From Yoonia ponticola (GTDB lineage Bacteria > Pseudomonadota > Alphaproteobacteria > Rhodobacterales > Rhodobacteraceae): DNA of 40,067 nucleotides. Below, piece by piece: positions 1-7,262 of the stretch. The notes below the pieces were generated by a model that was not told where the DNA came from, did not search any database, and was given only the letters and a program-made list of their open reading frames with translations. Numbering within the stretch: the stretch's first letter is position 1; the number at the start of each line of letters is the position of its first letter. Made by a program: the position numbers and the translations under genes. Location of the stretch: assembly GCF_014199395.1 (NCBI RefSeq), contig NZ_JACIJM010000018.1:1-40067 (forward strand), read 5' to 3'.

Positions 1-2
1 AC

Positions 3-74
3 ACGAACAACGGCATGCTGTCACCGGTTGACTATGAAATGAAACAGCAGAAAATGAACAAGGCAGGCGTCTAG
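3..74 (+). CDS. IS3-family transposase OrfB, C-terminal end (partial)
   Basis: The reading frame enters from the left edge and ends at TAG 72-74. The last residues contain NGMLSPVDYE followed by a basic tail, the usual C-terminus of IS3-family OrfB (DDE) transposases. The rest of the gene is outside the window. Eighteen bases after the stop, GGGGCACCTCA (82-92) ends in CA and fits the terminal inverted repeat of such elements. Confidence 0.75.
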   Translation, partial: TNNGMLSPVDYEMKQQKMNKAGV

Positions 75-81
75 GAAGTTA

Positions 82-92
82 GGGGCACCTCA
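82..92 (+). mobile_element. Probable terminal inverted repeat of the left IS3-family element
   Basis: GGGGCACCTCA lies shortly after the transposase stop. IS3-family ends usually read 5'-TG...CA-3', and the reverse complement here starts TGAGGTGCCCC. The other end is outside the window, so neither the repeat match nor a target duplication can be confirmed. Confidence 0.5.
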
Positions 93-265
93 CACGTTGT
101 TGGGGTCACGAGGTTAGGTTTAACGAAACACACATCCGTAGCGGACAGCCCGGTGATCGAAAAACGAACACTCTCAAACGCAGCCACCTCTATCGCTTTG
201 GATAGTGGCCGCGCGCGGGGGCATCGACGGTCACGGGGTTTGCGGAATGCGAAAGGACCATGGCG
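93..265. other. Intergenic region between the IS and the RTX gene
   Basis: About 170 bases with no ORF and no RNA gene that I recognise. It holds the AAAGGA Shine-Dalgarno (252-257) of the RTX gene. No GGAAC-type (EcfG) site and no convincing sigma70 pair was found. Confidence 0.5.
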
Positions 266-2296
266 ATGAGCGTTACTTTAGAAGCTACCGGTAGCCTATA
301 TGCTTACAATGGTAGCCTACTTAGCTTGCTTGGTTTGAACGTCCTGCCAGACATTACGTCTCCTGTTTCGGGCACTATCACCGATGACGATGGTCAACTT
401 GTCATTGGTGAAACAGGCACAACAACGGTTAGGATCGGGGCCAGTACTGTCGAGCAGCCTTTGAACTACTTGGGGTCCGGTTACGCGAATTCCTTGCTGG
501 GGTTGTTTGGCAGTACAAATATCATGATTTTCTCAGTTGGTGCGCCCGATAGTACCCAACTGTATATCTATGCGCCTGATGGCTTTCCGGGGCTAACTGG
601 AGTCGCTGGGTCGTTTTCGTTGGGATCCGAACCGTTTAGTATGATCGAGACCACGCCCGGAGTCGTTGATGGCACGGATGCGAGCGACACCATGAATGTT
701 GGTTATACTGATGCTGATGGCGACCAGATAACCAATTATGCTTCTGGTGGCGTATTGTTTGGTGGGCAGTCGGGCAACGATACAATTTACGGCTACAGCG
801 GGAATGACATAATCAATTCCGGCAGCGGTAACGACATCATCTATGGTGGTGATGATGATGACGCGATCAATGGTGGCGCAGGCGATGACATCATTTATGG
901 CGGTGACGGCGACGATACGCTCGAAGGCGGCGAAGGCGACGATCTCGTTTTCGGCGGGGCTGGCAATGATACTTGGATTGCCGGCGGGGCAGACAGTGCT
1001 ACGGATGCCGTCTACCTTGGTGTTGGCGACGATACTGCCGAGGTTGGATTTCGCACGGATGGTGACACGGAAACACTTAACGGCGGTGATGGTGAAGACA
1101 CAGTTAGGTTCGACGCTACGATTGTCGACAATTTAAATCTAAGCATCATCCTGAACGATGTGGGTCCGGCTACCGTCAATTTTGGTACCGAGGTTACTAA
1201 TTTTGAAAACGTGCGGGGCAACTCTAGTAGCAACACCATTACGGGTAATAATAGCGCCAACAAGCTTTGGGGCCTAGGTGGAACGGATACAATTGATGGC
1301 GGCGGCGGCAACGATCTGATCGATGGCGGCGACGGTGATGACACCATGACAGGCGGCACTGGCGACGATGTCTTTGTTTGGTCAGGTGAAAATCGCGGCA
1401 ACGATATCATCACTGACTTCGGGAATGATAGCGGTGGTCCGTATAACGACACCATCACGACAAACAACGATTTCGTCGATCTGAGCGGTATCTTTAACGA
1501 AACCACACTTGACGCGTATAACAGCGCTAACGGCACCGATTTCGTGAACGCGATCGCCGCGTTGAACCACGATGTGGCCGACGGCGTCGTTAACTTTAAC
1601 GGCACGGACATGACGTCCGGTCCGACCTTGACGATGACTGGCGTGACCGGCGGTTTGACCGAAGAGCAAACCGCCGTGGTGTGTTTCACGTCTGGAACCC
1701 TGATCAAAACACGCGAAGGTAACGTAGCTGTTGAGGATCTGAAGATTGATGACGAAGTTCTGACACTCGATCAAGGGTATCAGCCGATCCGTTGGATTGG
1801 GTCGCGGACTTTGTCCAAACAAGCGCTTGATGCGAACCCGAAACTGCGTCCGATCCGTATCAAGGCGGGGGCTTTGGGTAACAACATGCCCGAGCAAGAT
1901 TTGATGGTATCGCCACAGCATCGCGTTCTCGCAAATTCTAAAATTGCCTCACGCATGTTCGGGGTAAACGAAATTCTCGTTGGTGCGAAACATCTTGTGC
2001 AGTTGAACGGGATCGACGTCGCGGATGATGTGACAGAGGTAGTCTATTGGCACTTTCTCTTCGAAGCGCATCAAATCGTGTTTTCGAATGGCGCTAGAAC
2101 CGAGAGCCTCTATACTGGGCCAGAGGCGTTAAAATCGATCAGCCCAGAGGCACGCGAGGAAATCTATTCGATTTTTCCGGGTCTACAGGCCGATCCTGAC
2201 ACCAGCACAGCCGCTGTGCGACTATTGGTGCCCGGCAGACAGGCCCGCAAGTTTGCGGAACGTACAGCGCGAAACGAAAAGCTACTGTTTTCATAA
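266..2296 (+). CDS. Secreted RTX calcium-binding protein with C-terminal Hint_2 domain
   Basis: A 676-aa protein. Two blocks of GGxGxDxxx nonapeptides (nt about 750-1010 and 1290-1380) form the calcium-binding beta-roll of RTX proteins, which normally leave the cell by type I secretion without an N-terminal signal; none is seen. From nt 1682 (Cys473, in CFTSGTLI) a Hint_2 (hedgehog/intein-like) domain follows, with the SPQHRVL and FEAHQIVFSNG blocks of the family. Hint domains can self-process at the Cys, so the C-terminal part may be released or transferred. ATG 266 is preferred over ATG 260 because AAAGGA (252-257) is 8 bases upstream of 266 but only 2 from 260. The gene stands alone; the nearest type I exporter (36.7 kb) is next to a different candidate cargo. 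The natural function is not visible. Confidence 0.88.
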   Translation: MSVTLEATGSLYAYNGSLLSLLGLNVLPDITSPVSGTITDDDGQLVIGETGTTTVRIGASTVEQPLNYLGSGYANSLLGLFGSTNIMIFSVGAPDSTQLYIYAPDGFPGLTGVAGSFSLGSEPFSMIETTPGVVDGTDASDTMNVGYTDADGDQITNYASGGVLFGGQSGNDTIYGYSGNDIINSGSGNDIIYGGDDDDAINGGAGDDIIYGGDGDDTLEGGEGDDLVFGGAGNDTWIAGGADSATDAVYLGVGDDTAEVGFRTDGDTETLNGGDGEDTVRFDATIVDNLNLSIILNDVGPATVNFGTEVTNFENVRGNSSSNTITGNNSANKLWGLGGTDTIDGGGGNDLIDGGDGDDTMTGGTGDDVFVWSGENRGNDIITDFGNDSGGPYNDTITTNNDFVDLSGIFNETTLDAYNSANGTDFVNAIAALNHDVADGVVNFNGTDMTSGPTLTMTGVTGGLTEEQTAVVCFTSGTLIKTREGNVAVEDLKIDDEVLTLDQGYQPIRWIGSRTLSKQALDANPKLRPIRIKAGALGNNMPEQDLMVSPQHRVLANSKIASRMFGVNEILVGAKHLVQLNGIDVADDVTEVVYWHFLFEAHQIVFSNGARTESLYTGPEALKSISPEAREEIYSIFPGLQADPDTSTAAVRLLVPGRQARKFAERTARNEKLLFS

Positions 2297-2389
2297 GATA
2301 AAAAGACAAATCTGCGGGGTAACCAATTTCTGATTGCCTCGCAGGACACATCCCGACCATCAGGCCACCACTCACATCTAAGTTCGAAA

Positions 2390-2423
2390 GACCGCACTCG
2401 CGGTCGCTAGGGATTTACCCTAG
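2390..2423. terminator. Tandem hairpins downstream of the RTX gene
   Basis: GACCGC-ACTC-GCGGTC (2390-2405) is followed directly by CTAGGG-ATTTA-CCCTAG (2407-2423). Both stems are perfect. No T-tract follows, so this may be a factor-dependent terminator or a 3'-end stabiliser of the RTX transcript. The rest of the 420-base gap before the next gene holds nothing else I can name. Confidence 0.35.
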
Positions 2424-2716
2424 GCGAACACACTATACGGTAAGAAAACCGGATAGGGGCGCATTCACGGGCATCTACCACTATCCATTCATTGATCTGA
2501 ATGTCCAAAGGTACGGGCAACTCGTTAGTAATGCGTTGGTTTTTGCGTTTTAGAGCTCCCCTCTATCGATCATCGCCATTGCGCGATGCTTTCGGGAAAG
2601 CTGACGGGCTATGATCCCCTCAGCTTTGCACCCTGCGTCAGAGTTTGGTAGCACTCTGCCAAACAACTTACCGCAGTGGATTTGCGAACGCGCTTTCGCA
2701 ACAGAAAGAGATCATC

Positions 2717-4141
2717 ATGTTCTATTCCCGCTTCCTAGTCATGGTTCTGGCGTTTGCATTCCCCTTTGGAGGGATGGCGGCGGCTGATACTGTCACAGGC
2801 TCGGCAACTTTCCGCGAACGGATCATGCCGCCAGCGGATGCACGCTTTGTAGCGATCCTGTCTGACATTTCGCGCGCAGACGTGGCTGCGGTCGAGTTAG
2901 GGCGCATTGAGATCGAAAATGCGGGCGGCCCGCCTTACGCGTTCGAGATCCAATACGACCGCAGCGAAATTCAGCCGAACCACAGCTATGCGGTGCGCGC
3001 GACGCTCTGGGCTGGGGATCGCATGATGTTCACGACTGATACGGTTGCCCCCGTGCTGACGCGCGGCGCGTCGGATGAGGTTAACATCACGATGGTACGC
3101 GTTGCGTCAGAAGCCCAAAGCAATCCTGTCGCTGTCCAGCCACAAATCGGCGCACATGGTTTGCAATTGCCAGCGACGTTCGTAGGCACGCTGCCTTGCG
3201 CGGATTGTGAGGGGATCAGCTATCACCTCGACCTGTGGCCTGACCAAGGCTATCATCTGCGCCGCGAATGGCTAGGCGAGGCTGGCGGCGCAAGCGCGAA
3301 TACTCAAGACGATATTGGTTTTTGGTATCTCGAAGTCGGCACGAATGCGATTGCTTTGGCCGGAGTGACTGACACGCCTGCGCAGTGGGAGGTGAAAGCA
3401 CCAAACAAAATCAGACAGTTGGATATGGACAGGAACGCAATCGTATCGGATTTGCCATATGATCTAACAAGCAACGGTGGCCTTGATGAAACTGACATCG
3501 AAAAGGTTTTTATCGGTGGCATGATGACCTATATGGCAGATGCCGCAGTGTTCGAAGAATGTCGCACGGGGCGCATTTATCCAGTTGTCATGGACGGCGA
3601 TTACCTCGCGTTGGAACAAGCCTACCTCACCGACCAAGCGGCCGTTGGTGCCTCGCTATACGTCAATGTCGAAGGGTCGTTTTTAATGCGCCCAGCGATG
3701 GAAGGGGAAGATCAGCGTAGCCTCGTCGTCAATCAGTTTGTTCGTACGCGACCCGGCATTACATGCGAACGGCAACGCGCCGATGCTTCGCTTACAAATA
3801 CCTACTGGAAAATCGATGTCCTTGCGGTCGAAGATGTCGTCGGCCTGCCTTCTGGTGGCCGAGAAGCGCACGTCATTCTGCGTGAAAATGACGGTAGGTT
3901 TTCCACGACAGTGGGGTGCAACGGGATGTCAGGTGAATTTACGCAGCGACACGGAATGCTAAAATTTGGCCGCACAGCCGCAACAATGATGGCATGTCCG
4001 CCACCGCTGGGTGACTTGGAGCAAAGCCTTGCGCAGGCCTTAGAAGCAACGCAGTGCTACCGGATCAATGGTGAAACGTTGGTGTTTTATGGTGAAAGGG
4101 ATGAGGTTCTGGCGCTCATGACGGCGGTGTATCTGTATTAA
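2717..4141 (+). CDS. Three-domain envelope protein: YbaY-like, NlpE-like and META domains
   Basis: 474 aa from ATG 2717, which is followed by a good signal peptide (MFYSRFLVMVLAFAF..., likely cleaved after GGMAAA); the longer frame from 2645 would put 24 unlikely residues before it. Residues about 25-130 resemble the YbaY beta-sandwich (signature around FRERIMPPADARFVAIL). Residues about 150-350 start with an NlpE-like block containing LPCADCEG (Cys161, Cys164, the NlpE CxxC). Residues about 360-474 are a META (DUF306, HslJ-like) domain with CNGMSG and MMACPP. E. coli YbaY, NlpE and HslJ are separate envelope or stress-linked proteins. Here they are fused in one exported chain with no lipobox cysteine, so the product is probably soluble and periplasmic. 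The gene appears monocistronic. Function is inferred only from domains. Confidence 0.82.
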   Translation: MFYSRFLVMVLAFAFPFGGMAAADTVTGSATFRERIMPPADARFVAILSDISRADVAAVELGRIEIENAGGPPYAFEIQYDRSEIQPNHSYAVRATLWAGDRMMFTTDTVAPVLTRGASDEVNITMVRVASEAQSNPVAVQPQIGAHGLQLPATFVGTLPCADCEGISYHLDLWPDQGYHLRREWLGEAGGASANTQDDIGFWYLEVGTNAIALAGVTDTPAQWEVKAPNKIRQLDMDRNAIVSDLPYDLTSNGGLDETDIEKVFIGGMMTYMADAAVFEECRTGRIYPVVMDGDYLALEQAYLTDQAAVGASLYVNVEGSFLMRPAMEGEDQRSLVVNQFVRTRPGITCERQRADASLTNTYWKIDVLAVEDVVGLPSGGREAHVILRENDGRFSTTVGCNGMSGEFTQRHGMLKFGRTAATMMACPPPLGDLEQSLAQALEATQCYRINGETLVFYGERDEVLALMTAVYLY

Positions 4142-4331
4142 AGAACGCGACGGTGAATTTGCTAGGAGATGACGCCGCCTGAAATCACGACCTGTGGTTG
4201 GGGATTTCATAACCGCTCGAAACGGTGTTTGTGAGTGCGGCAATTACATTAAAATCAGACTTTTTCAGCGCCTAGATAAAAAAGTGATTTTCGTCTTGTT
4301 TCTCATCCAAACCCCCACTAAACGGGTCAAC

Positions 4332-4421
4332 GGAGACGTGGCCGAGTGGTCGAAGGCGCTCCCCTGCTAAGGGAGTAGGCCCGGAAGGGTCTCGAGGGTT
4401 CGAATCCCTTCGTCTCCGCCA
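4332..4421 (+). tRNA. tRNA-Ser(GCU)
   Basis: A class II tRNA of 90 bases including encoded CCA (4419-4421). The acceptor stem GGAGACG/CGTCTCC is perfect, and the anticodon stem CTCCC/GGGAG encloses CTGCTAA with anticodon GCT at 4366-4368. It has a long variable arm and the TTCGAAT T-loop. It reads Ser AGC/AGU codons. Confidence 0.97.
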
Positions 4422-4532
4422 GAAACCCTAAATTTGTGAAACGTGCCATATGTTTAGGGCTTCTTGCGATGCTCCGGTAATGATGCAAGTCATGATCTTG
4501 ACTTGTGGAACCTTGGTGCAGCGCGTTCTAAC

Positions 4533-4874
4533 CTACCGCCGCCGCTTATCTGCTTTTACACCCGTTTCCATGCCGAACATAAACGCCTGCATGAGCGGGG
4601 GCGCTTGCGTTGCAGTTTTGGGTTGCTCGGCCGCTGCTGGCGGGCGGTGTTGCGTGGCTGGGTCGTTTGCTCCTAAGGCGATCAGGATAAGGCCCACACC
4701 GATATAGACCCCCGCGATAATAAACGCGGCCGTCGCGGGGCCTACTGTTGGCGCGAGCGCGAGCCAGCCGGATGCGGTTAGGAAGCCCACTCCGACTGTG
4801 CAGCATACAGTGCCCGCGCTGATCAGGCCCGCGCGTTTGGCGGTCCTTGCGACCTTATCCTTGATCCCAAACAT
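4533..4874 (-). CDS. Small membrane protein, YqjE/holin-like (partner of DUF883)
   Basis: 113 aa. A basic N-terminus is followed by two hydrophobic segments (about residues 18-40 and 46-68) and a polar Pro/Gln-rich tail. The start lies 3 bases after the upstream DUF883 stop, so the two are almost certainly cotranscribed and perhaps translationally coupled. In enterobacteria a DUF883 protein (YqjD) is paired with the small membrane protein YqjE, and the layout here is the same, but the family assignment is tentative. Through the upstream promoter at 5239-5263 it should belong to the EcfG stress regulon. Confidence 0.7.
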   Translation of the reverse strand: MFGIKDKVARTAKRAGLISAGTVCCTVGVGFLTASGWLALAPTVGPATAAFIIAGVYIGVGLILIALGANDPATQHRPPAAAEQPKTATQAPPLMQAFMFGMETGVKADKRRR

Positions 4875-4877
4875 CAG

Positions 4878-5207
4878 TTATTTCCGCGAACCAAGAAATC
4901 CGACGAGAAAACCTAGGCCTGCAGCAATGCCGAGTGCCGTTGCTGGTTGCTTTTGAACGAAATCGTTGGCTTGGTCCTGCAATTCTAGGGCGTGAATGCG
5001 CGCCGTTTCGGCCTGGTCAGCGACCTTACCGCGTGCGCTTTCCGCCGCGTGGCGTGTTGCTGCAATAGCGTCTTCGCCCTTGGCTTTACCAAAGTCGGCA
5101 ATGATCTGTGTTAACTGTCCAATGTCCGCCCGCAAGGTCTCTAATTGTTCACTCACATCGGTGGCTGTTGCGCCGTTAGAGCCCGATTTGTTTGAAACAT
5201 TAGCCAT
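4878..5207 (-). CDS. DUF883 (ElaB/YqjD-like) membrane-anchored protein
   Basis: 109 aa. A polar, probably helical body rich in Ala, Glu and Gln (residues about 10-85) ends in one C-terminal membrane anchor (ATALGIAAGLGFLVGFLGSRK). This is the DUF883 architecture; E. coli ElaB and YqjD are stationary-phase inner-membrane proteins reported to bind ribosomes. Two ATGs are possible, at 5213 and 5207. AAGGAG ends just one base before the first but 7 bases before the second, so 5207 is chosen. A GGAAC-N16-TGTT site (5239-5263, minus strand) lies just upstream, indicating general stress control by EcfG. It forms an operon with the YqjE-like gene. Confidence 0.85.
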   Translation of the reverse strand: MANVSNKSGSNGATATDVSEQLETLRADIGQLTQIIADFGKAKGEDAIAATRHAAESARGKVADQAETARIHALELQDQANDFVQKQPATALGIAAGLGFLVGFLGSRK

Positions 5208-5238
5208 AGTCATTCTCCTTATTCATTTCTAACCGATC

Positions 5239-5263
5239 AACACATGCGAGCGTGTTTGGTTCC
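5239..5263 (-). promoter_or_regulatory. Putative EcfG promoter of the DUF883 operon
   Basis: On the minus strand GGAAC (5263-5259), a 16-base spacer and TGTT (5242-5239). The alphaproteobacterial EcfG consensus is GGAAC-N16/17-cGTT. It lies about 32 bases before the chosen start and faces away from the site at 5286-5311. Confidence 0.75.
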
Positions 5264-5285
5264 TTGAGTGCGAATAATAAAGTTT

Positions 5286-5311
5286 GGAACCACATTCAAA
5301 CTCGCGGGGTT
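5286..5311 (+). promoter_or_regulatory. Putative EcfG promoter of the DUF1328 gene
   Basis: GGAAC (5286-5290), 17 bases, GGTT (5308-5311), 57 bases before the ATG at 5369. It is divergent from the DUF883 promoter, with 22 bases between the two sites. Confidence 0.7.
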
Positions 5312-5368
5312 GAATTGCCAGAAAGCAGGGACCCCTCTGCGCATCAACAAAAAATCAGGAGAAGATCC

Positions 5369-5530
5369 ATGTTATACTACGCTGTCATTTTCTTTATCGT
5401 GGCCATCGTTGCTGCGGTTTTCGGCTTTGGTGGAATCGCATCCGCGTCAGCGGGTATCGCGCAAATTCTTTTCTTTGTGTTCTTGGTCCTGTTCATCGGT
5501 ACGCTGATACTGCGTGCCATACGGAGCTAA
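5369..5530 (+). CDS. DUF1328 (UPF0391, YtjA-like) small membrane protein
   Basis: 53 aa with two hydrophobic helices joined by [14 protein letters not shown], the typical DUF1328 pattern ([20 protein letters not shown] ... [10 protein letters not shown]). ATG 5369 has AGGAG about 8 bases upstream; the longer frame from 5252 starts before the proposed EcfG promoter and is rejected. Homologues are small inner-membrane peptides often induced by stress or in stationary phase; no biochemical role is known. The gene is followed by a strong terminator. Confidence 0.88.
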   Translation: MLYYAVIFFIVAIVAAVFGFGGIASASAGIAQILFFVFLVLFIGTLILRAIRS

Positions 5531-5582
5531 GGCGCAAGATGGGCGGAAAGGGTGCCTCTGCCTTGCGCTGCGATAGGCATTC

Positions 5583-5619
5583 AAAAGGCCGATGAAACTG
5601 CGTGTTTCAACGGCCTTTT
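5583..5619. terminator. Bidirectional Rho-independent terminator between DUF1328 gene and phyR
   Basis: AAAAGGCCG and CGGCCTTTT pair, and inside them TGAAAC pairs with GTTTCA around TGCGT. The stem has A-tracts on one side and T-tracts on the other, so it can end the plus-strand DUF1328 transcript and the minus-strand phyR transcript. Confidence 0.9.
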
Positions 5620-5638
5620 GTGTCTCACGAACAATGAC

Positions 5639-6448
5639 TTAGGTTTTTAATGTCTCAGTTGAGGCAAAGAACATCGCTTGGCTCACAGCAGATTGTACTT
5701 GTGCCTCTTGGAAAGGTTTTGAGATCAAGAAAGCCGGCTCTGGACGGTCGCCGGTCAACAACCTTTCTGGGAACGCTGTGATGAAGATCACAGGGACGTC
5801 CATGAGTTCCAGAAGGTCATTCACCGCATCTATACCAGAGGAATTATCGGCAAGTTGGATATCCGCCAAGATCAAATCTGCGTCCAGCTCGGCACCAAGC
5901 GTCAATGCTTCCTTATGGGTTCGTGCAACGCCAGTGACCTGATGACCCAAGGCGCTAACGATTTCGGACAGGTCAGCCGCGATGATCGGCTCATCTTCGA
6001 TAATCATGACCCGCCCTTTAAAGCTATCGGCAAGCTCTGAATTGGCCGCTTTGATCAATCCGCGCACTTCTTCGACGTCAGTTTGCATGATCGTAGCGAT
6101 GTTACTGAGGCTGAACTCTTCGACGGTGCGCAGCAATAACGCCTCGCGGGAGTTAGCTGTCAGGTTTGCAAGCAGGCCGTGTGCGCGACTGCGTAAACCT
6201 GTTTCCGGATCAGCAAAACGCTGCCCTGTGGTTGTCCAAACTGCGTGGAAGCATTTGAAAAGGTTAACTTTTATGGGGTGTTCGTTGTCGAATGGCGATC
6301 TGTCCTTGAGAATAGTTTCAAGAGTTGCGACAGTGTAGTTGTCACCACGTGACTGTGATCCGGTTAGCGCCCGCGTGTACCGTCTCAGATACGGGAGTTC
6401 GACCGCAAGAAGGTCAGAAAAGTTTGCATCGTCCATCGTGTCGTTCAT
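5639..6448 (-). CDS. phyR: PhyR, response regulator and anti-anti-sigma factor of the general stress response
   Basis: 269 aa. Residues 1-140 form an EcfG-like sigma mimic (sigma2-like LPYLRRYTRALTG; sigma4-like region around residues 95-140). Residues 145-262 form a CheY receiver with the acidic pair E151/D152, phosphoacceptor D196 (ILADIQL), the T/S position in FITAF and K244 (SKPF). In the known mechanism phosphorylated PhyR binds NepR and frees EcfG. It lies head to head with nepR-ecfG-kinase, the classic GSR layout. An EcfG-type promoter (6483-6507, minus strand) indicates that the sigma factor feeds back on phyR. Confidence 0.96.
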   Translation of the reverse strand: MNDTMDDANFSDLLAVELPYLRRYTRALTGSQSRGDNYTVATLETILKDRSPFDNEHPIKVNLFKCFHAVWTTTGQRFADPETGLRSRAHGLLANLTANSREALLLRTVEEFSLSNIATIMQTDVEEVRGLIKAANSELADSFKGRVMIIEDEPIIAADLSEIVSALGHQVTGVARTHKEALTLGAELDADLILADIQLADNSSGIDAVNDLLELMDVPVIFITAFPERLLTGDRPEPAFLISKPFQEAQVQSAVSQAMFFASTETLKT

Positions 6449-6475
6449 ATTTCGAACCTTTTTGTGAGATTTCTT

Positions 6476-6501
6476 GGAACCAAACGCTTGGGGACGAAGT
6501 T
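6476..6501 (+). promoter_or_regulatory. Putative EcfG promoter of nepR-ecfG-kinase
   Basis: GGAAC (6476-6480), 17 bases, AGTT (6498-6501), 45 bases before nepR. It overlaps almost completely with the oppositely oriented site for phyR (6483-6507). Confidence 0.75.
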
Positions 6502-6507
6502 AGTTCC
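6483..6507 (-). promoter_or_regulatory. Putative EcfG promoter of phyR
   Basis: On the minus strand GGAAC (6507-6503), 16 bases, CGTT (6486-6483), an exact match to the EcfG consensus. The -10 part lies inside the spacer of the plus-strand promoter and vice versa, so the two polymerases cannot occupy both at once. Confidence 0.8.
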
Positions 6508-6546
6508 ATAGGCAGTTATATATTAGCATTGAGGTACTGTACCAGA

Positions 6547-6711
6547 ATGACAAGTCGTGATGACCCGAAGAAGTTAAAGATAGCCAGTTTTATTGACGAG
6601 AACCTCAAGCAAGTTTTCTCGGATCTCGAACGTGACCAGATGCCAGATCAGATTACTGATCTTTTGACATTGCTGCGCGCTCAGGATGATGAACTGAAAG
6701 TCAAAAAATGA
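6547..6711 (+). CDS. nepR: NepR anti-sigma factor
   Basis: 54 aa, short and charged, with the NepR core helix (IDENLKQVFSDLERDQMPDQITDLLTLL split over residues 16-43). NepR binds EcfG in unstressed cells and is captured by phosphorylated PhyR under stress. The start at 6547 follows the EcfG promoter; an upstream extension of the frame runs through the promoter and into antisense phyR. Its stop overlaps the ecfG start by four bases (ATGA), so the two are translationally coupled. Confidence 0.93.
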   Translation: MTSRDDPKKLKIASFIDENLKQVFSDLERDQMPDQITDLLTLLRAQDDELKVKK

Positions 6712-7262
6712 GCAACTCAGACCCGAGAGATGAACTGGTAACGCACTTGCCAGCGCTAAGGGCGTTCGCGCTGAGTTTGACGCGCAACCGCGCGACTGCG
6801 GATGATATGATGCAAGACACAGTCCTCAAAGCGTGGACAAATATCGAGAAATTTAAACCAGGCACCAATATGCGGGCTTGGTTATTTACCATTCTGCGCA
6901 ACAACTTTTACACCAGCCGTCGCAAGTTGAACCGCGAAGTTGCTGACGTGGATAATGTGTTTTCAGACAAGCTGTCGGTCAAACCAGATCATGATGGCCG
7001 CCTTCAAATGCGGGACTTCAAAGTTGCTTTCGAACAATTGCCTGACGAACAACGCGAGGCATTAATCTTGGTCGGGGCGTCCGGTTTCTCGTATGACGAA
7101 GCTGGCGAGATGTGTGGCGTGGCGACTGGCACAATCAAAAGTCGCGTGAACCGCGCCCGCGCACGGCTGACGGAATTGCTGGAACTTGACGACGACGAAG
7201 CGTTGGAGTTGACCGATACTGCAACCAAAGCTGTGGTTGGCGGAACAGGGATTACGTCGTGA
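6708..7262 (+). CDS. ecfG: EcfG-type ECF sigma factor
   Basis: 184 aa. Sigma region 2 lies at residues about 12-75 (LPALRAFALSLTRNRATADD ... FKPGTNMRAWLFTILRNNFY), and region 4 at about 105-160 (LPDEQREALILVGASGFSYD ... GTIKSRVNRARARL). This is the ECF15/EcfG pattern that directs transcription of the alphaproteobacterial general stress regulon from GGAAC-N16/17-CGTT promoters, several of which occur in this window. It sits between nepR and the kinase gene with four-base overlaps on both sides. Confidence 0.95.
   Translation: MSNSDPRDELVTHLPALRAFALSLTRNRATADDMMQDTVLKAWTNIEKFKPGTNMRAWLFTILRNNFYTSRRKLNREVADVDNVFSDKLSVKPDHDGRLQMRDFKVAFEQLPDEQREALILVGASGFSYDEAGEMCGVATGTIKSRVNRARARLTELLELDDDEALELTDTATKAVVGGTGITS

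Noticed and set aside
760..1380. Tandem DNA repeats as a CRISPR-like or satellite array
   Set aside because: They encode GGxGxD nonapeptides in one open frame and lack constant-length spacers.
1012..1707. 231-aa minus-strand ORF opposite the RTX repeats
   Set aside because: It arises from the repetitive GGxGxD codons read backwards (Ser/Pro-rich), without a ribosome binding site; the plus-strand RTX/Hint protein explains the region.
4506..4530. GGAAC followed by GTTC at about 4507-4529 as a further EcfG promoter
   Set aside because: The spacer is only 13 bases and no plus-strand gene follows.
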